Shown: positions 46,972 through 57,972, numbered from the stretch's first letter. The stretch: 64,000 bases of DNA from Afipia sp. P52-10 (GCF_000516555.1 NZ_AZSJ01000003.1:2785993-2849992); one strand, 5' to 3'. A program made the numbers and translations. Notes: generated by a model not told the origin, from the sequence alone.

Positions 46972-47415
46972 CGTGTCAGCCAGCCTGTAAGCCGGGTTCT
47001 GTAGGGCACCGCCGCTCGCGCGGACGATACGTGACGGCCATTCCTCTGGGACAGCGTTCACACGCTGCCTCAAGCAACCTACCCGAACGGCAAGGCCAGA
47101 CATGCCCCGCGGTGTTATCGCCTGAGGCGAACTTACCGCTACGCCGTTCCTATTCGGTTTTGCTCCCGGTGGGGTTTGCCATGCCGCCGCCATTGCTGCC
47201 GGCGCGGTGCGCTCTTACCGCACCTTTTCACCCTTACCGCGTCCGAAGACGAGGCGGTTCGTTCTCTGTGGCACTTTCCCTGAAGCGGCGCGGGCTCACG
47301 CCTTCACCGCTCCGCCGGACGTTATCCGGCACCGTTTGTCCATGGAGCCCGGACTTTCCTCCCTCGCGGCCTTTCGGCGTTTGCGAGAGCGGCCGTCCGG
47401 CCGACTGACTGCGCT
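46972..47415 (-). ncRNA. rnpB: RNase P RNA
   Basis: On the minus strand the 5' part contains GAGGAAAGTCCGGGCTCCAT, the near-universal bacterial RNase P RNA signature, and the 3' part contains AGAACCCGGCTTACAGGCTG, its closing partner. Total length about 440 bases is normal for the alphaproteobacterial A type. Ends are approximate. It is the ribozyme that matures tRNA 5' ends. Open frames on the other strand of this stretch are spurious. Confidence 0.96.
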
Positions 47416-47551
47416 GTGATGGGGATTTCGGAGCGCTTCGTCAAGCCGCGGCCAGCGATGATGCGGCATTTCGCGGCCTCTCGTTTCTCGCTTCCTTCAG
47501 CTTCGGTTCATTTGGGTGCGCCCAGGTTCGGGCAACGGGGATGCGGCGGGC

Positions 47552-49375
47552 ATGCGACGAAAGCTGACGGTTCTTATTCTTGTCGTGGGCGGATGGAGCC
47601 TTGGCTGGGCAGCAGATGCGGCCGCTGACTTCACGCAGGACAGCAACACCTGTTTTCTGAAAGGTCCGCCCTTGGCGCAACGGTTGCAGGCGTGTGACCG
47701 GCTGATAGCCACCAAGGGCCTCAAAGGCCTCGACCTTGTCTACGTCAATCGCGGAACGGCCCTTGCTGACGCGAACAGGCATGACGATGCGATCGCAGAC
47801 TTCAGTCGTGCGCTGCATATCAATTCCAAGAGCACCATCGGGTACATCGGTCGCGGAAAGAGCCGGCTCGCAAAGCAGGGTTACGAGCAGGCGGTTGCCG
47901 ATTTCAGCGTGGCGCTCGCGTTGGAGCCTGACAATCTGGCCGGATATTTCGGCCGTGGCTTGAGCTTGTTCGGGGCGAAACAATACAAGCAGGCGACTGC
48001 GGATCTCGACCAGGTGATCCGTTTGGCGCCATCGCTTCAGGCGGCCTATACCACCCGTGGCCAGAGCAGGCACGCGGATGGTGACTACGCGGGCGCCATC
48101 GCGGACTACGACATCGCCATCCGTTTGAATTCAAAGGATGCGACCGCCTACGCCGGGCGCGGCATCAGCCGCTACGCCAGCAAGGACTACGATCGCGCGA
48201 TCGCGGATTTCGATGGTGCGATCCGTCTGCAGCCTCAGAATGCGGAGAGTTATCGCAACCGTGCGCTTGCTTGGCAGGCGAAAAATGATCACGCGCGCGC
48301 GGTGGCCGATTTCAATCGGGCGATCGAGCAAGGGGCCGCCGACGTACTCAGCTATACCGGCCGCGGACGCAGCCGGAGTGAGGGCAGGGATTTTGCCGGT
48401 GCGATCGCCGACTTCGATCGGGCGCTCGCGATGACCCCGGACTTCGCGCCGGCGTTGCTGGGGCGGGCCGCAGCCTATGAAGGGGCCGGCGATCCCGCCA
48501 AAGCCCGATCGGATTATCTCGCAATGCTTGCGGTGGATACGGGCGAAGACATCGAAGCACTGCGAGCAAAGGCGCAGGGACGGTTGGCGGTGTTGGGACC
48601 GCTGCAAGGGCAGGGGCTCACGCAGACGGGCCGCCGTGTGGCGCTGATCGTCGGCAATGGCGCCTATCGCAATGTGCCGCCACTTCCTGGTCCCGCACGC
48701 GATGCCGCCTTGATCGCGACGTCGTTACGCCGGGTCGGATTCCAGACGGTGACTCTCGTCAACGATCTCGGTCTCGAACCGCTGCTTGCAGCTCTGCGGG
48801 CGTTCGCGGCCGAGGCCGCAACCGCGGACTGGGCAGTGATCTATTTCTCAGGCCATGGTCTCGAGATCGATGGCCGGAACGTGCTGATCCCGATCGACGC
48901 CAGGCTCGAATCCGATCGCGATGTGGAGCTTGAAACAGTATCGTTGCAGCAGCTTCTGCAGGCGGTGGAGGGCGCGCGCAAATTGCGTTTGGTGCTGCTC
49001 GATGCCAGCCGCGACAATCCATTTCCCGATAGAATGAAAGTTAGCGTGGCGACCCGTTCGATCGGGCGGGGCCTCTCGCGGGTCGAGCCGGAGCTGAGCA
49101 CGCTCATCGTCTATGCTGCCAAACATGGTCAGGTTTCCGTTGAAGGTGATGGCAACAACAATCCGTTCGCACGATCGCTGAGCAAATGGATCGAGACCCC
49201 CAACGTGGAGATCCGCAAGCTGTTCGATCTGGTGCGGGACGACGTGATGGAGGCGACCGGGCAGCGCCAGCAGCCGTTTCGCTACGGCTCGATCTCAGGG
49301 CGCGACGATTTTTATTTCGCAACCGGCGATTCCGTGGTCAAGAATCCCGCGCATCCCGCCGCCAACGCACAATGA
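47552..49375 (+). CDS. TPR protein with caspase (C14) fold and Cys-to-Ser active site
   Basis: A 607-residue exported protein: signal peptide (KLTVLILVVGGWSLGWAADA), about seven tetratricopeptide repeats (consensus A-D--RAI-L-P--A-AY--RG--) to roughly residue 340, then a caspase-like p20 domain from RRVALIVGNGAYRNVPPLPG. The catalytic His is His435 in YFSGHGLEIDG. The nucleophile position, normally LLDACRDNPF, reads LLDASRDNPF with Ser486 (codon AGC at 49007-49009). Peptidase activity is thus doubtful; the fold may serve as a binding platform. ATG 47552 is selected because it starts the signal peptide. Confidence 0.9.
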   Translation: MRRKLTVLILVVGGWSLGWAADAAADFTQDSNTCFLKGPPLAQRLQACDRLIATKGLKGLDLVYVNRGTALADANRHDDAIADFSRALHINSKSTIGYIGRGKSRLAKQGYEQAVADFSVALALEPDNLAGYFGRGLSLFGAKQYKQATADLDQVIRLAPSLQAAYTTRGQSRHADGDYAGAIADYDIAIRLNSKDATAYAGRGISRYASKDYDRAIADFDGAIRLQPQNAESYRNRALAWQAKNDHARAVADFNRAIEQGAADVLSYTGRGRSRSEGRDFAGAIADFDRALAMTPDFAPALLGRAAAYEGAGDPAKARSDYLAMLAVDTGEDIEALRAKAQGRLAVLGPLQGQGLTQTGRRVALIVGNGAYRNVPPLPGPARDAALIATSLRRVGFQTVTLVNDLGLEPLLAALRAFAAEAATADWAVIYFSGHGLEIDGRNVLIPIDARLESDRDVELETVSLQQLLQAVEGARKLRLVLLDASRDNPFPDRMKVSVATRSIGRGLSRVEPELSTLIVYAAKHGQVSVEGDGNNNPFARSLSKWIETPNVEIRKLFDLVRDDVMEATGQRQQPFRYGSISGRDDFYFATGDSVVKNPAHPAANAQ

Positions 49376-49408
49376 CTAGGACGCGCGCAATGACTCCGCG
49401 ATCTCGGC

Positions 49409-50182
49409 TTACGCGATCTTGGAACGGCCGGCGTTGCGCAGAACGATGAGATCGGTCAGCGTGGCAATGGTCGAGGGATCGGCGATGCCGTCCACCCGCG
49501 CCGGGCGGAAATGCCGCTGAAAGGCCGCCACCACGTCGCGGGTCGAGCTGTCATAGTGGCTGCTCGCCGATATGCCGTAACCGTAGTCCGCCAGTGCTTG
49601 TTGCAGCGCGAGCACATCAGGTCCGGACGAACCCATTTCAAGTGTCGGGCCGGACACGATCTTCGCGGGGTGGACGAACAGGCCGACGCCGGAATCCGCC
49701 AGCAGCTGCCACGGAAACTTCTCCCCGGGATCCTGTTTGCGGCCCGGCGCCACGTCGGAGTGGCCGAGCACCCGCTCGCTCGGGATGTTGCGGCGAATCA
49801 TGATGCCCTTGCAGAGCGCGATCACGGCGGCGATCTGCCGGAGCGGGTAGGCTGGCAGGCCGTGGTCGTGGCCGCCGTTGATGATCTCGACGCCGATGGA
49901 GCAGGAGTTGAGGTCGGTGTCGGTTCCCCAGGTGGCTGCACCGGCATGCCAGGCACGTAGCGTCTCGGGCACGCACTGAATGATCCGCCCGTCCTCGCGG
50001 ACGATGTAGTGGGCCGAGACTTCTGTGCCGGCCACGGTCAGCCGCCGGATGGCACTCTCCGCGTCGGCCATGCCGGTGTAGTGCAGCACGATCATGTCGG
50101 GCGCACGCCCGCCGCGGCGGTCGCCGTAATTGGCGGAGGGGATGATGTCGGCGACGACCGACGAGTCAGGAACGAATTTCAT
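49409..50182 (-). CDS. N-acetylmuramoyl-L-alanine amidase (AmiD/AmpD type) with PG-binding domain
   Basis: A 257-residue zinc amidase from ATG 50182 (an in-frame ATG at 50263 would add 27 residues). MIVLHYTGM and VLGHSDVAPGRKQDPG provide zinc His/His/Asp ligands of the Amidase_2 family; NSCSIGVEIING is the family strand. The C-terminal 65 residues (LEMGSSGPDVLALQQALADY ... VVAAFQRHF) are a PG_binding_1 domain. No clear signal peptide is seen, pointing to a cytoplasmic recycling role or an unrecognised export route. It is adjacent to and divergent from the dcw cluster. Confidence 0.9.
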   Translation of the reverse strand: MKFVPDSSVVADIIPSANYGDRRGGRAPDMIVLHYTGMADAESAIRRLTVAGTEVSAHYIVREDGRIIQCVPETLRAWHAGAATWGTDTDLNSCSIGVEIINGGHDHGLPAYPLRQIAAVIALCKGIMIRRNIPSERVLGHSDVAPGRKQDPGEKFPWQLLADSGVGLFVHPAKIVSGPTLEMGSSGPDVLALQQALADYGYGISASSHYDSSTRDVVAAFQRHFRPARVDGIADPSTIATLTDLIVLRNAGRSKIA

Positions 50183-50762
50183 CTCGCTTGTAGCCCAGGG
50201 GGACGGCAGCGCCTGCCGGCGCCGGACGGTCGAATCTGCCTGCGAAAGGGAGTTCTGGGACATGCAACAGCACGGTCACAAGCAAGGAACAATGGTCGCC
50301 GCCCGCGAATCCAAAACGCTGCAGCGATTCTGTCACTAAAGCCCACCGGTTAGTGCAGTACAATCGCAACGGGAATGTTTGTAGTGGATTTGTTAATATC
50401 TGTGGCAGGAATGCACCCGGTGCCGTCGCATGACCGCAGCGAGCGCGCGCTTCTCACAGCGGGCAGGGGTTGCCCACGGCGCTGCCCCGTCAACGGTTCT
50501 TTAACGTTAACGGCCGTTACTGAGGGGTGAAGGAGCCGAACCGTCAGGGGAGGCAGCAAACGCCGTTGATGCGCCGAATCATTCCATGGCCGCAGCTATC
50601 CGCCTGCTTGGCACCGTTCCGCGACCGCTGCACCCGCGCGGCGGATCGTCTGCGGCTGGATGCGAGCAATTTTCTGAAAATTTACGGCTGCTTAGGAACC
50701 GGCGTGGCAACCATCGGAATAGGCGGGCAGCACGACAGACAGGCACCTTCTGGAGCCGGACG
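50183..50762. other. Upstream region of the dcw cluster; mraZ not seen
   Basis: 580 bases between the divergent amidase gene and rsmH. No frame resembling MraZ is present. The overlapping palindromes TTAACGTTAA (50501-50510) and TAACGGCCGTTA (50508-50519) stand out and could be operator sites. The stretch TTTGTTAATATCTGTGG near 50390 is AT-rich and a possible promoter. Short open frames have no homology that I can recognise. Confidence 0.4.
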
Positions 50763-51788
50763 ATGATTGGGCGCGGCGACGATTTCGCAGCGACGGGTGA
50801 GGCGGCTCCCCATGTGCCAGTGCTGCTCTCTGCTGCAATGCACTGGCTCGCGCCGCGCGACGGCGGCCTCTATGTCGACGCCACTTTCGGCGCCGGCGGC
50901 TACAGCCGGGCTATTCTTGCTACGCCGGGAACGCGTGTGATCGGCATCGACCGGGACCAAACCGCGATCATGGCCGGGTTCGGACTGGTCGACGGTTCGG
51001 GCGGACGGCTGACTCTGGTCGAAGACCGCTTCTCGAACCTGAATGAGGTTTGCGAGTCGCAGGGCGCCTCCGCGGTGGACGGCATCGTCATGGATATCGG
51101 CGTTTCGTCGATGCAACTGGACCGGGCGGAGCGCGGATTCTCCTTCCGACTCGATGGCCCGCTCGACATGCGTATGGGCAGTGACGGTCCAAGCGCGTCT
51201 GACGTCATTGCTGCGGCCTCGCAGGCAAGCCTTTCCCGCGTGCTGGCAACGCTCGGCGAGGAGAAGTTCGCGCGCCCGATCGCCCGCGCCATCGTCGAGG
51301 CGCGGAAAGAAAATCCGATCGTGACTACGCGCGCGCTGGCCGAGGTCGTGTCACGGGTGCTGCGGCCGCGGCCGGGCGAGATTCATCCGGCCACCCGCAC
51401 ATTCCAGGCTCTGCGTATCCTGGTCAACGAGGAGCTCGACGAATTGCGGGGTGCGCTGATAGCGGCCGAGGCGGTGCTGAAACCCGGCGGCCGTCTGGTC
51501 GTGGTCTCGTTCCACTCGCTGGAAGATCGCATCGTCAAGACGTTTTTCGCTGATCGCTCGCGTGTTGGCGGCGGATCGCGGCATCAGCCCGAGCTGCATC
51601 ACGCGCCGCCGAGTTTCAAGGTGCTGACCAGGCGCCCCGTCGTTGCCGGTGACGATGAAACTGCGGCCAATCCGCGCGCGCGGTCGGCAAAGCTGCGTGC
51701 CGCGGAGCGAACCGACGCGCCGGCACATTCCGCCGAGCAGGATGACACCGGCTTTCCGTCGCTTGCCGACGTGATGAAGGGACATTGA
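50763..51788 (+). CDS. rsmH: 16S rRNA (cytosine(1402)-N(4))-methyltransferase
   Basis: A 341-residue SAM-dependent methyltransferase that modifies C1402 of 16S rRNA in the ribosomal P site. [13 protein letters not shown] is the family start; [15 protein letters not shown] is the SAM motif; [19 protein letters not shown] and [13 protein letters not shown] are signatures. ATG 50763 has GGAG six bases upstream. It leads the dcw cluster and is followed 3 bases later by ftsL. Confidence 0.96.
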   Translation: MIGRGDDFAATGEAAPHVPVLLSAAMHWLAPRDGGLYVDATFGAGGYSRAILATPGTRVIGIDRDQTAIMAGFGLVDGSGGRLTLVEDRFSNLNEVCESQGASAVDGIVMDIGVSSMQLDRAERGFSFRLDGPLDMRMGSDGPSASDVIAAASQASLSRVLATLGEEKFARPIARAIVEARKENPIVTTRALAEVVSRVLRPRPGEIHPATRTFQALRILVNEELDELRGALIAAEAVLKPGGRLVVVSFHSLEDRIVKTFFADRSRVGGGSRHQPELHHAPPSFKVLTRRPVVAGDDETAANPRARSAKLRAAERTDAPAHSAEQDDTGFPSLADVMKGH

Positions 51789-51791
51789 CGC

Positions 51792-52169
51792 ATGCGCATC
51801 GTCCATCTCTTCGTCATCTGCGGTTTGGTCTTCGCTGCGGCTTATGTCTATCGCATCAAGATGGAATCGACCGTCCGCACCGAACATGTGATGAAACTGC
51901 GCTCCGACATTCGCAAGGAGCGGGACGTGATCGCGAAGCTGCACGCGGACTGGGCCAAGCTCGATACGCCAGGTCGTCTGCAGGGGCTCGCCGAGCGGCA
52001 CACCAAGCTGCGCTTCATCGAATCGACCCAGTACGACAACTTGAAGAACCTGCCGGAAAGGCCGCCGAGCTTCATCAAACCCAACGACCCCGATCCGATC
52101 GGCACGATGATCGAGGCCGCCGATCCCGATCTGACCGCATCGATAACGCCGCCGGAGGCCGCGCGATGA
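51792..52169 (+). CDS. ftsL: Cell division protein FtsL
   Basis: A 125-residue bitopic membrane protein: one N-terminal span (IVHLFVICGLVFAAAYVYRI) followed by a periplasmic coiled-coil segment (VMKLRSDIRKERDVIAKLHADWA) and a Pro-rich tail. Sequence conservation in FtsL is low, but size, topology and the position between rsmH and ftsI are diagnostic. It acts with FtsB and FtsQ to activate septal synthesis by FtsW-FtsI. Its stop overlaps the ftsI start. Confidence 0.9.
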   Translation: MRIVHLFVICGLVFAAAYVYRIKMESTVRTEHVMKLRSDIRKERDVIAKLHADWAKLDTPGRLQGLAERHTKLRFIESTQYDNLKNLPERPPSFIKPNDPDPIGTMIEAADPDLTASITPPEAAR

Positions 52170-53896
52170 GCTTGTCACCAGTGCAGCCCGCCGAACCATG
52201 GCGGCAGCGGCTGATCCGCACGCTGCTCTACGGCAAGAACGTCGATCGTCACGTCAAGGCCCGCGCCCGTGTCGGCTTCGCGATCCTCGCATTCGTCAGT
52301 GTCTATGCGGTCATCGCCGGCAAGCTTGTGCTGTTCGGCATCACGTCAGAGAGCAACGAGGCGAGCCGGCGGGCCGCTCAGGATGCGACTGCCACGGCGC
52401 GCCCGGATATCCTCGACCGCAACGGCACCATCCTTGCGACCGACGTCAAGGCGTCGTCGCTGTTCGGCGAGCCGCGCCGACTGGTTGACCGTGACGAGGC
52501 GGTCGAACTGCTCACCGGTGCGCTGCCTGACCTCGATGCGGCAGAGGTGCGCCAGCGCCTCGGGACCCGCAAGGGCTTCGTCTGGCTGAAGCGGGAGATT
52601 ACGTCCGCGCAGGAGCGTCAGATCCACCGACTGGGCATTCCCGGCATCGGCTTCCTGCGCGAGAACAAGCGGGTCTATCCTTCCGGTCCGGTCGTGTCGC
52701 ATCTGATCGGGCATGTGAACATCGACAACCAGGGCATTGCCGGCATCGAGAAGTGGCTCGACAGCAACGGCCTTGCCGATCTGCACATGGCGGGCTTCGC
52801 CAACGACCGCCAGCAGGAGCCGGTGGAGCTTGCGGTCGATCTGCGCGTCGAACACGCGCTGCGCGACGAGCTGTTGAAGGCGAAGGAGAAGTACAAGGCG
52901 AAAGCGGCGGCCGGACTTGTCTCCAACGTGCAGACCGGCGAGATCGTCGCGATGGTTTCGGTGCCCGACTACGATCCGAACAATCCACGCGAAGCCAACG
53001 ACCCGACCCGCATCAACCGCCTGACGACGGGCGTGTTCGAGATGGGATCGACGTTCAAGTCGCTGACGCTGGCGATGGCGTTGGATTCCGGCAAGGCCAC
53101 GATCAACACGCTCTACGATGCGCGCGGTCCATTGCGTTACGGCCGCTTCAACATCCGCGACACCCATCCGATGGGACGAGCGATCACGCTCGCGGAGGTG
53201 TTCACCTATTCGTCGAACATTGGCGCTGCGCGGATCGCGCTGTCGCAAGGGGTCGAGGCGCATAAGGCGTTTCTGAAGAAGCTCGGCCAGCTTGATCGGC
53301 TGCGCACGGAATTGCCGGAGAGCGCCCAGCCGATCGTGCCGAAGCGCTGGGGCGAACTGAACACCGTGACCATCTCGTTCGGCCATGGTCTGTCGGTGGC
53401 GCCGCTGCAGGCGGTGATGGGCATCAACGCGCTGGTGAACGGGGGCTATCTCATCCCGCCGACGTTCCTGAAGCGCAGCAAAGCGGAGGCGATGAAGCTC
53501 GCGACGCAGGTCGTGAAGCCCGAGACCAGCCAGAAGATGCGCTATCTGATGCGGCTGAATGCCGAGATCGGCACGGCCAAGAAGGCTGAGGTGCCCGGCT
53601 ACTATATCGGTGGCAAGACCGGTACCTCCGAAAAGGTGGTCAACGGTCGCTATATGCGCAAGCAGGTGCTCAATTCGTTCACAGCGATCCTGCCGTCCGA
53701 TAATCCGAAGTATCAGCTTTTGATCATGCTGGACGAGCCGCAGCCGCTGAAGGAAACCTTCGGCTTCATCACCTCGGGTTGGAATACCGTGCCGACCGGA
53801 GGCAAGGTGATCGCGCGGATCGCGCCCTTGCTCGGAATCGAGCCCCGTTTCGATTTGCCGCCGTCCGACCGCCTTATTCTTGCAGCAACAAGGTAA
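52166..53896 (+). CDS. ftsI: Penicillin-binding protein 3, septal transpeptidase
   Basis: A 576-residue class B PBP. N-terminal span near [20 protein letters not shown]; dimerisation domain starting [16 protein letters not shown]; transpeptidase motifs SxxK as Ser295-TFK, SxN as YSSNIG, and KTG as GGKTGTSEK. It crosslinks septal peptidoglycan together with FtsW, encoded 5.6 kb downstream. ATG 52166 overlaps ftsL (ATGA). Confidence 0.96.
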   Translation: MSLSPVQPAEPWRQRLIRTLLYGKNVDRHVKARARVGFAILAFVSVYAVIAGKLVLFGITSESNEASRRAAQDATATARPDILDRNGTILATDVKASSLFGEPRRLVDRDEAVELLTGALPDLDAAEVRQRLGTRKGFVWLKREITSAQERQIHRLGIPGIGFLRENKRVYPSGPVVSHLIGHVNIDNQGIAGIEKWLDSNGLADLHMAGFANDRQQEPVELAVDLRVEHALRDELLKAKEKYKAKAAAGLVSNVQTGEIVAMVSVPDYDPNNPREANDPTRINRLTTGVFEMGSTFKSLTLAMALDSGKATINTLYDARGPLRYGRFNIRDTHPMGRAITLAEVFTYSSNIGAARIALSQGVEAHKAFLKKLGQLDRLRTELPESAQPIVPKRWGELNTVTISFGHGLSVAPLQAVMGINALVNGGYLIPPTFLKRSKAEAMKLATQVVKPETSQKMRYLMRLNAEIGTAKKAEVPGYYIGGKTGTSEKVVNGRYMRKQVLNSFTAILPSDNPKYQLLIMLDEPQPLKETFGFITSGWNTVPTGGKVIARIAPLLGIEPRFDLPPSDRLILAATR

Positions 53897-53988
53897 GCGG
53901 TCTAAGGCGCAGAATGCGCTGGCATGTCGCTGGCCCCGGCTTTTTGGGGCTTGGCGATCGTGCCGAAAATGTACCGTCGGATGACAGA

Positions 53989-55443
53989 ATGAAGCTACGC
54001 GATCTTCTTGGCAGTGACGCTGCGCCCGATCGGGCGGCGGGGGAGATCGCCGTTTCTGGCCTGTCTGTCGATAGTCGCCAGGTGGCGCCGGGGCAGGTGT
54101 TCTTCGCGCTCGCCGGGGCCAAGACGGACGGTACGAAGTTCATTGACCAGGCGATCGGCAAGGGTGCCGTCGCTATTGTCGGCGAGCACGCGCCGGACCA
54201 CCCGCTCGCGGTGCCGTTCGTGCCGACAGCGAATGCCAGGCGAACGCTGGCCTTGTCCGCCGCACGTTTCTTCCCGCGGCAGCCGACGACGATTGCCGCC
54301 GTCACCGGCACCAGCGGCAAGACGTCGGTCGCCGTGTTCACCCGTCAGATTTGGGCCGGGCAAGGTCTGGCGGCGGCGAGCGTCGGCACCATCGGTCTCG
54401 TTTCGCCGAAACGCACGGTCTATGGCTCGCTGACGACGCCTGACCCGATCTCACTGCATCGGACGCTCGACGACATTGCCACCGAAGGTGTGACGCACCT
54501 TGCGTTTGAGGCATCCTCGCACGGGCTTGATCAGCACCGGCTGGATGGCGTGCGCGTCGATGCCGGTGCCTTCACCAATCTGTCGCGCGATCACATGGAT
54601 TATCATCCGACCGTCGCGCACTACCTCGGCGCCAAGCTGCGGCTGTTCACCGATCTGGTGAGGGCGAACGGCGCCGCAGTGATCGTCGCTGATCACGATC
54701 ATTCCGGGGCGGTGATCGCCGCCGCGCGCAAGCGCGGCTTGCGCCTGATCACGGTCGGTCGCAACGCCGACGCTGCGGGCATTCGCGTGCTCGATGTGGC
54801 GATCGATGGCTTCGGCCAAATCATGACGATCGAACATCAGGGCAGGCGGCTGCGGCTGCGCCTGCCGCTGGTCGGCGAGTATCAGGTCGAGAATGCGCTG
54901 GTATCGGCAGGACTAGCGATTGGCACCGGGACCGATCCTCATGCAGCGTTTGCGGCGCTGGAGACGCTGGAAGGCGCGAAGGGGCGCCTCGAACTCGTCG
55001 GCGAGAAGAACGGTGCGGCGGTCTTCGTTGATTATGCGCACAAGCCGGATGCGCTGGAGAAGGTGCTGCAGGCAATGCGGCCGTATGCCCGGCGCAAGCT
55101 GGTGGTCGTGTTCGGAGCCGGCGGCGATCGCGACGCGGGCAAACGCGCTGTGATGGGCGAGATCGCCGTGAAGCGCGCCGACATTGTGATCGTCACCGAC
55201 GACAATCCCCGCAGTGAGGACCCCGCGCTCATTCGCGCCGCGATCATGGCGGCAGCACCGGGGGCTCGCGAGATCGGCGATCGCGCCGAGGCGATCCGGA
55301 CTGCGATTGCGGAATTGCAGCCGGGCGATGCGCTGGTCATCGCCGGCAAGGGCCATGAAACAGGACAGATCATCGGCGATACAACGTTGCCGTTCAGTGA
55401 TCACGAATCCGCGCAAGCGGCATTGAAGGAGGTTGCGGCATGA
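53989..55443 (+). CDS. murE: UDP-MurNAc-tripeptide synthetase
   Basis: A 484-residue Mur ligase adding the third stem residue. The ATP loop is TGTSGKTS (106-113); the specificity motif is VTDDNPRSEDP, and DNPR marks meso-diaminopimelate use. LEGAKGRLELV and FVDYAHKPDAL are family signatures. ATG 53989 was chosen over upstream in-frame codons because it starts at the family position (MKLRDLL). It lies 92 bases after ftsI and overlaps murF. Confidence 0.96.
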   Translation: MKLRDLLGSDAAPDRAAGEIAVSGLSVDSRQVAPGQVFFALAGAKTDGTKFIDQAIGKGAVAIVGEHAPDHPLAVPFVPTANARRTLALSAARFFPRQPTTIAAVTGTSGKTSVAVFTRQIWAGQGLAAASVGTIGLVSPKRTVYGSLTTPDPISLHRTLDDIATEGVTHLAFEASSHGLDQHRLDGVRVDAGAFTNLSRDHMDYHPTVAHYLGAKLRLFTDLVRANGAAVIVADHDHSGAVIAAARKRGLRLITVGRNADAAGIRVLDVAIDGFGQIMTIEHQGRRLRLRLPLVGEYQVENALVSAGLAIGTGTDPHAAFAALETLEGAKGRLELVGEKNGAAVFVDYAHKPDALEKVLQAMRPYARRKLVVVFGAGGDRDAGKRAVMGEIAVKRADIVIVTDDNPRSEDPALIRAAIMAAAPGAREIGDRAEAIRTAIAELQPGDALVIAGKGHETGQIIGDTTLPFSDHESAQAALKEVAA

Positions 55444-56876
55444 GCGTGGCTTTGTGGACCGCAGAGGCCATGCGTGATGCCATGAAGGCCAAGGCGCGCG
55501 GGGCGCTACCTGAGTCCGTCGCCGGCCTCTCGATCGATAGCCGGACGGTGGCCAAGGAAGAGGCCTACTTCGCCATCAAGGGCGATGTTCACGACGGCCA
55601 CGCCTTTGTCGAGGCCGCGCTGCGCAACGGCGCGGCGCTGGCGGTGGTCGAAGAGGCGCAGGCGCACAAATTCGCCGAGACGCTGCCGTTGCTGATCGTG
55701 CCCGACGTGCTCGCGGGGCTCGCTGACCTCGCTTGCGCCGCTCGCGCGCGGACACACGCGCAGGTGATCGCGGTGACAGGCTCGGTCGGCAAGACCTCGA
55801 CCAAGGAAGCTTTGCGCTGCGTGCTGATGGCACAAGGTCTCACCCATGCTTCGGCGGCGTCGTTCAACAACCATTGGGGCGTTCCGTTGTCGCTGGCGCG
55901 CTGTCCGGCCGAAGCCAAGTATGCGATCTTTGAGATCGGCATGAATCATGCCGGCGAGATCACGCCGCTGGTGCAGATGGTGCGGCCGCATGTGGCGATC
56001 ATCACCACGGTCGAGCCGGTGCATCTCGAATTCTTCGGTTCCGTCGAGGCGATTGCCGATGCCAAGGCGGAGATCTTCGCAGGCGTCGAGTCTGGCGGTG
56101 TTGCCGTGCTCAATCGCGATAACCCGCAGTTCGCACGCCTGTCGAAAGCGGCGAAGGCTGCCGGCATCACGCGGATCGTCTCGTTTGGCGAGAGCGAAGA
56201 TGCAGAGGCGCGGCTGCTCGATGTCGCGCTGCATTCGGACTGTTCCGCGGTCCATGCCAGCGTCCTTGGTCACGATGTGACCTACAAACTTGGCGTTCCC
56301 GGTCGCCATATGGCGATCAACTCGCTTGCGGTGCTGGCGGCGTCTTCGCTCACGGGCGCCGACCTCGCGCGCAGTGCGCTTGCGCTGTCGCAGATGCAGG
56401 CGCCGGCCGGACGCGGCGTGCGCACGCATCTCGGCGTCGCCGGGGGACGTGCATTGCTGATCGACGAGAGCTACAATGCCAACCCGGCCTCGATGCGCGC
56501 CGCCATCAGCGTGCTCGGCAACGTGCAACTCGGCGAGCAGGGGCGGCGCGTCGCGATCCTGGGGGACATGCTGGAACTCGGCCCCGCTGGACCCGAGATG
56601 CATGCCCAGCTCGCGGAAGCGATTCGATCGCATGCGGTCGATCTCGTTTTCTGTTGTGGTCCATTGATGCGTTCGTTGTGGGAAGCCCTTCCGTCGAACC
56701 GCCGGGGCGGCTATGCCGAGAGTTCAGCGGCGCTCGAATCGGATGTTGCCGCTGCCGTCCGCGCCGGAGATGCCTTGATGATCAAAGGCTCGCTCGGTTC
56801 GAAAATGAAATTGATCGTCGAGGCCTTGCAGCGGCGTTTTCCTGCGCCGGAAACGCTCGACGACATGGCCGTTTGA
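55440..56876 (+). CDS. murF: UDP-MurNAc-tripeptide:D-Ala-D-Ala ligase
   Basis: A 478-residue Mur ligase that adds the D-Ala-D-Ala dipeptide to make the full pentapeptide. The ATP loop is TGSVGKTS (113-120); [24 protein letters not shown] and [13 protein letters not shown] are the family signatures. Its ATG overlaps the murE stop by 4 bases, indicating coupling. Length is typical. mraY begins ten bases after its stop. Confidence 0.96.
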   Translation: MSVALWTAEAMRDAMKAKARGALPESVAGLSIDSRTVAKEEAYFAIKGDVHDGHAFVEAALRNGAALAVVEEAQAHKFAETLPLLIVPDVLAGLADLACAARARTHAQVIAVTGSVGKTSTKEALRCVLMAQGLTHASAASFNNHWGVPLSLARCPAEAKYAIFEIGMNHAGEITPLVQMVRPHVAIITTVEPVHLEFFGSVEAIADAKAEIFAGVESGGVAVLNRDNPQFARLSKAAKAAGITRIVSFGESEDAEARLLDVALHSDCSAVHASVLGHDVTYKLGVPGRHMAINSLAVLAASSLTGADLARSALALSQMQAPAGRGVRTHLGVAGGRALLIDESYNANPASMRAAISVLGNVQLGEQGRRVAILGDMLELGPAGPEMHAQLAEAIRSHAVDLVFCCGPLMRSLWEALPSNRRGGYAESSAALESDVAAAVRAGDALMIKGSLGSKMKLIVEALQRRFPAPETLDDMAV

Positions 56877-56886
56877 GGCAACAACG

Positions 56887-57972
56887 ATGCTTTATTGGCT
56901 GGTCGAGCTGTCCGGTTCGGTGCCCGCATTCAATGTCTTTCGCTACATCACGTTTCGCACCGGCGGCGCGGTGGTCACCGCGGCGCTGTTCGTTTTCATG
57001 TTCGGCCCCTGGATCATCGACCACCTGCGCCTTCGCCAGGGCAAGGGCCAGCCGATCCGAACGGATGGCCCGCAGTCGCACCTGATCTCGAAAAAGGGTA
57101 CGCCCACCATGGGCGGGCTGATGATCCTATCGGGGCTGGTCGTTTCGACGTTGCTGTGGGCCAACCCGAGCAATCCCTACGTCTGGATCGTGCTTGCGGT
57201 CACGCTCGGGTTCGGCTTTGTCGGTTTCTATGATGACTACCTGAAGGTGACGAAGCAGACCCACGCCGGTTTCTCCGGCAAGACGCGGCTCGCGATCGAA
57301 GCGATCATCGCCGGTGCCGCCTGCTTTGCCATCATCTGGATCGGCCGTCCTGGGTCGGCGACCGTGCTGGCGCTGCCGTTTTTCAAGGACTTCGTCATCG
57401 ACTTCGGCTGGTTCTTCCTGATCTTCGCGACCTTCATCGTCGTCGGCGCAGGCAACGCGGTCAATCTTACCGACGGCCTGGACGGTCTCGCCATCGTGCC
57501 GGTCATGATCGCCGCTGCGAGCTTCGGCATGATCGCCTACCTTGCCGGCAATGCTGTGTTCTCCGACTACCTGCAGATCCGCTACGTGCCGGGCACGGGC
57601 GAGCTCGCGGTGTTGTGCGGCGGCGTGCTTGGTGCGGGCCTCGGCTTCCTTTGGTTCAATGCGCCGCCGGCCTCGATCTTCATGGGCGACACAGGTTCGC
57701 TGGCGCTGGGCGGCATGCTCGGATCGATCGCGGTCGCCACCAAGCACGAGATCGTGCTGGCGGTGATCGGCGGGCTATTCGTGCTGGAGGCGGTCTCGGT
57801 GATCGTGCAGGTGGCTTCCTTCAAGCTGACCGGCAAGCGCGTCTTCCGCATGGCGCCGATCCATCATCATTTCGAGCAGAAGGGCTGGACGGAGCCGCAG
57901 GTCGTAATCCGGTTCTGGATCATTTCGGTCGTCCTGGCGCTGGCCGGGCTGTCGACGCTGAAGCTCCGTTAA
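56887..57972 (+). CDS. mraY: Phospho-N-acetylmuramoyl-pentapeptide transferase
   Basis: A 361-residue polytopic enzyme (about ten spans) that makes lipid I from UDP-MurNAc-pentapeptide and undecaprenyl phosphate at the inner membrane. [26 protein letters not shown] (catalytic Asp pair), [13 protein letters not shown] and the C-terminal [12 protein letters not shown] (metal-binding His cluster) are all present. It starts ten bases after murF. Confidence 0.97.
   Translation: MLYWLVELSGSVPAFNVFRYITFRTGGAVVTAALFVFMFGPWIIDHLRLRQGKGQPIRTDGPQSHLISKKGTPTMGGLMILSGLVVSTLLWANPSNPYVWIVLAVTLGFGFVGFYDDYLKVTKQTHAGFSGKTRLAIEAIIAGAACFAIIWIGRPGSATVLALPFFKDFVIDFGWFFLIFATFIVVGAGNAVNLTDGLDGLAIVPVMIAAASFGMIAYLAGNAVFSDYLQIRYVPGTGELAVLCGGVLGAGLGFLWFNAPPASIFMGDTGSLALGGMLGSIAVATKHEIVLAVIGGLFVLEAVSVIVQVASFKLTGKRVFRMAPIHHHFEQKGWTEPQVVIRFWIISVVLALAGLSTLKLR

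Noticed and set aside
47207-47419. Open frames in the stretch between the DUF35 gene and the TPR-caspase gene
   Set aside because: The stretch is RNase P RNA on the other strand, with signature sequences at both ends.
50527-50762. Short open frames taken as mraZ
   Set aside because: Their products show no MraZ motif and no ribosome site; one start overlaps the rsmH leader in a different frame.
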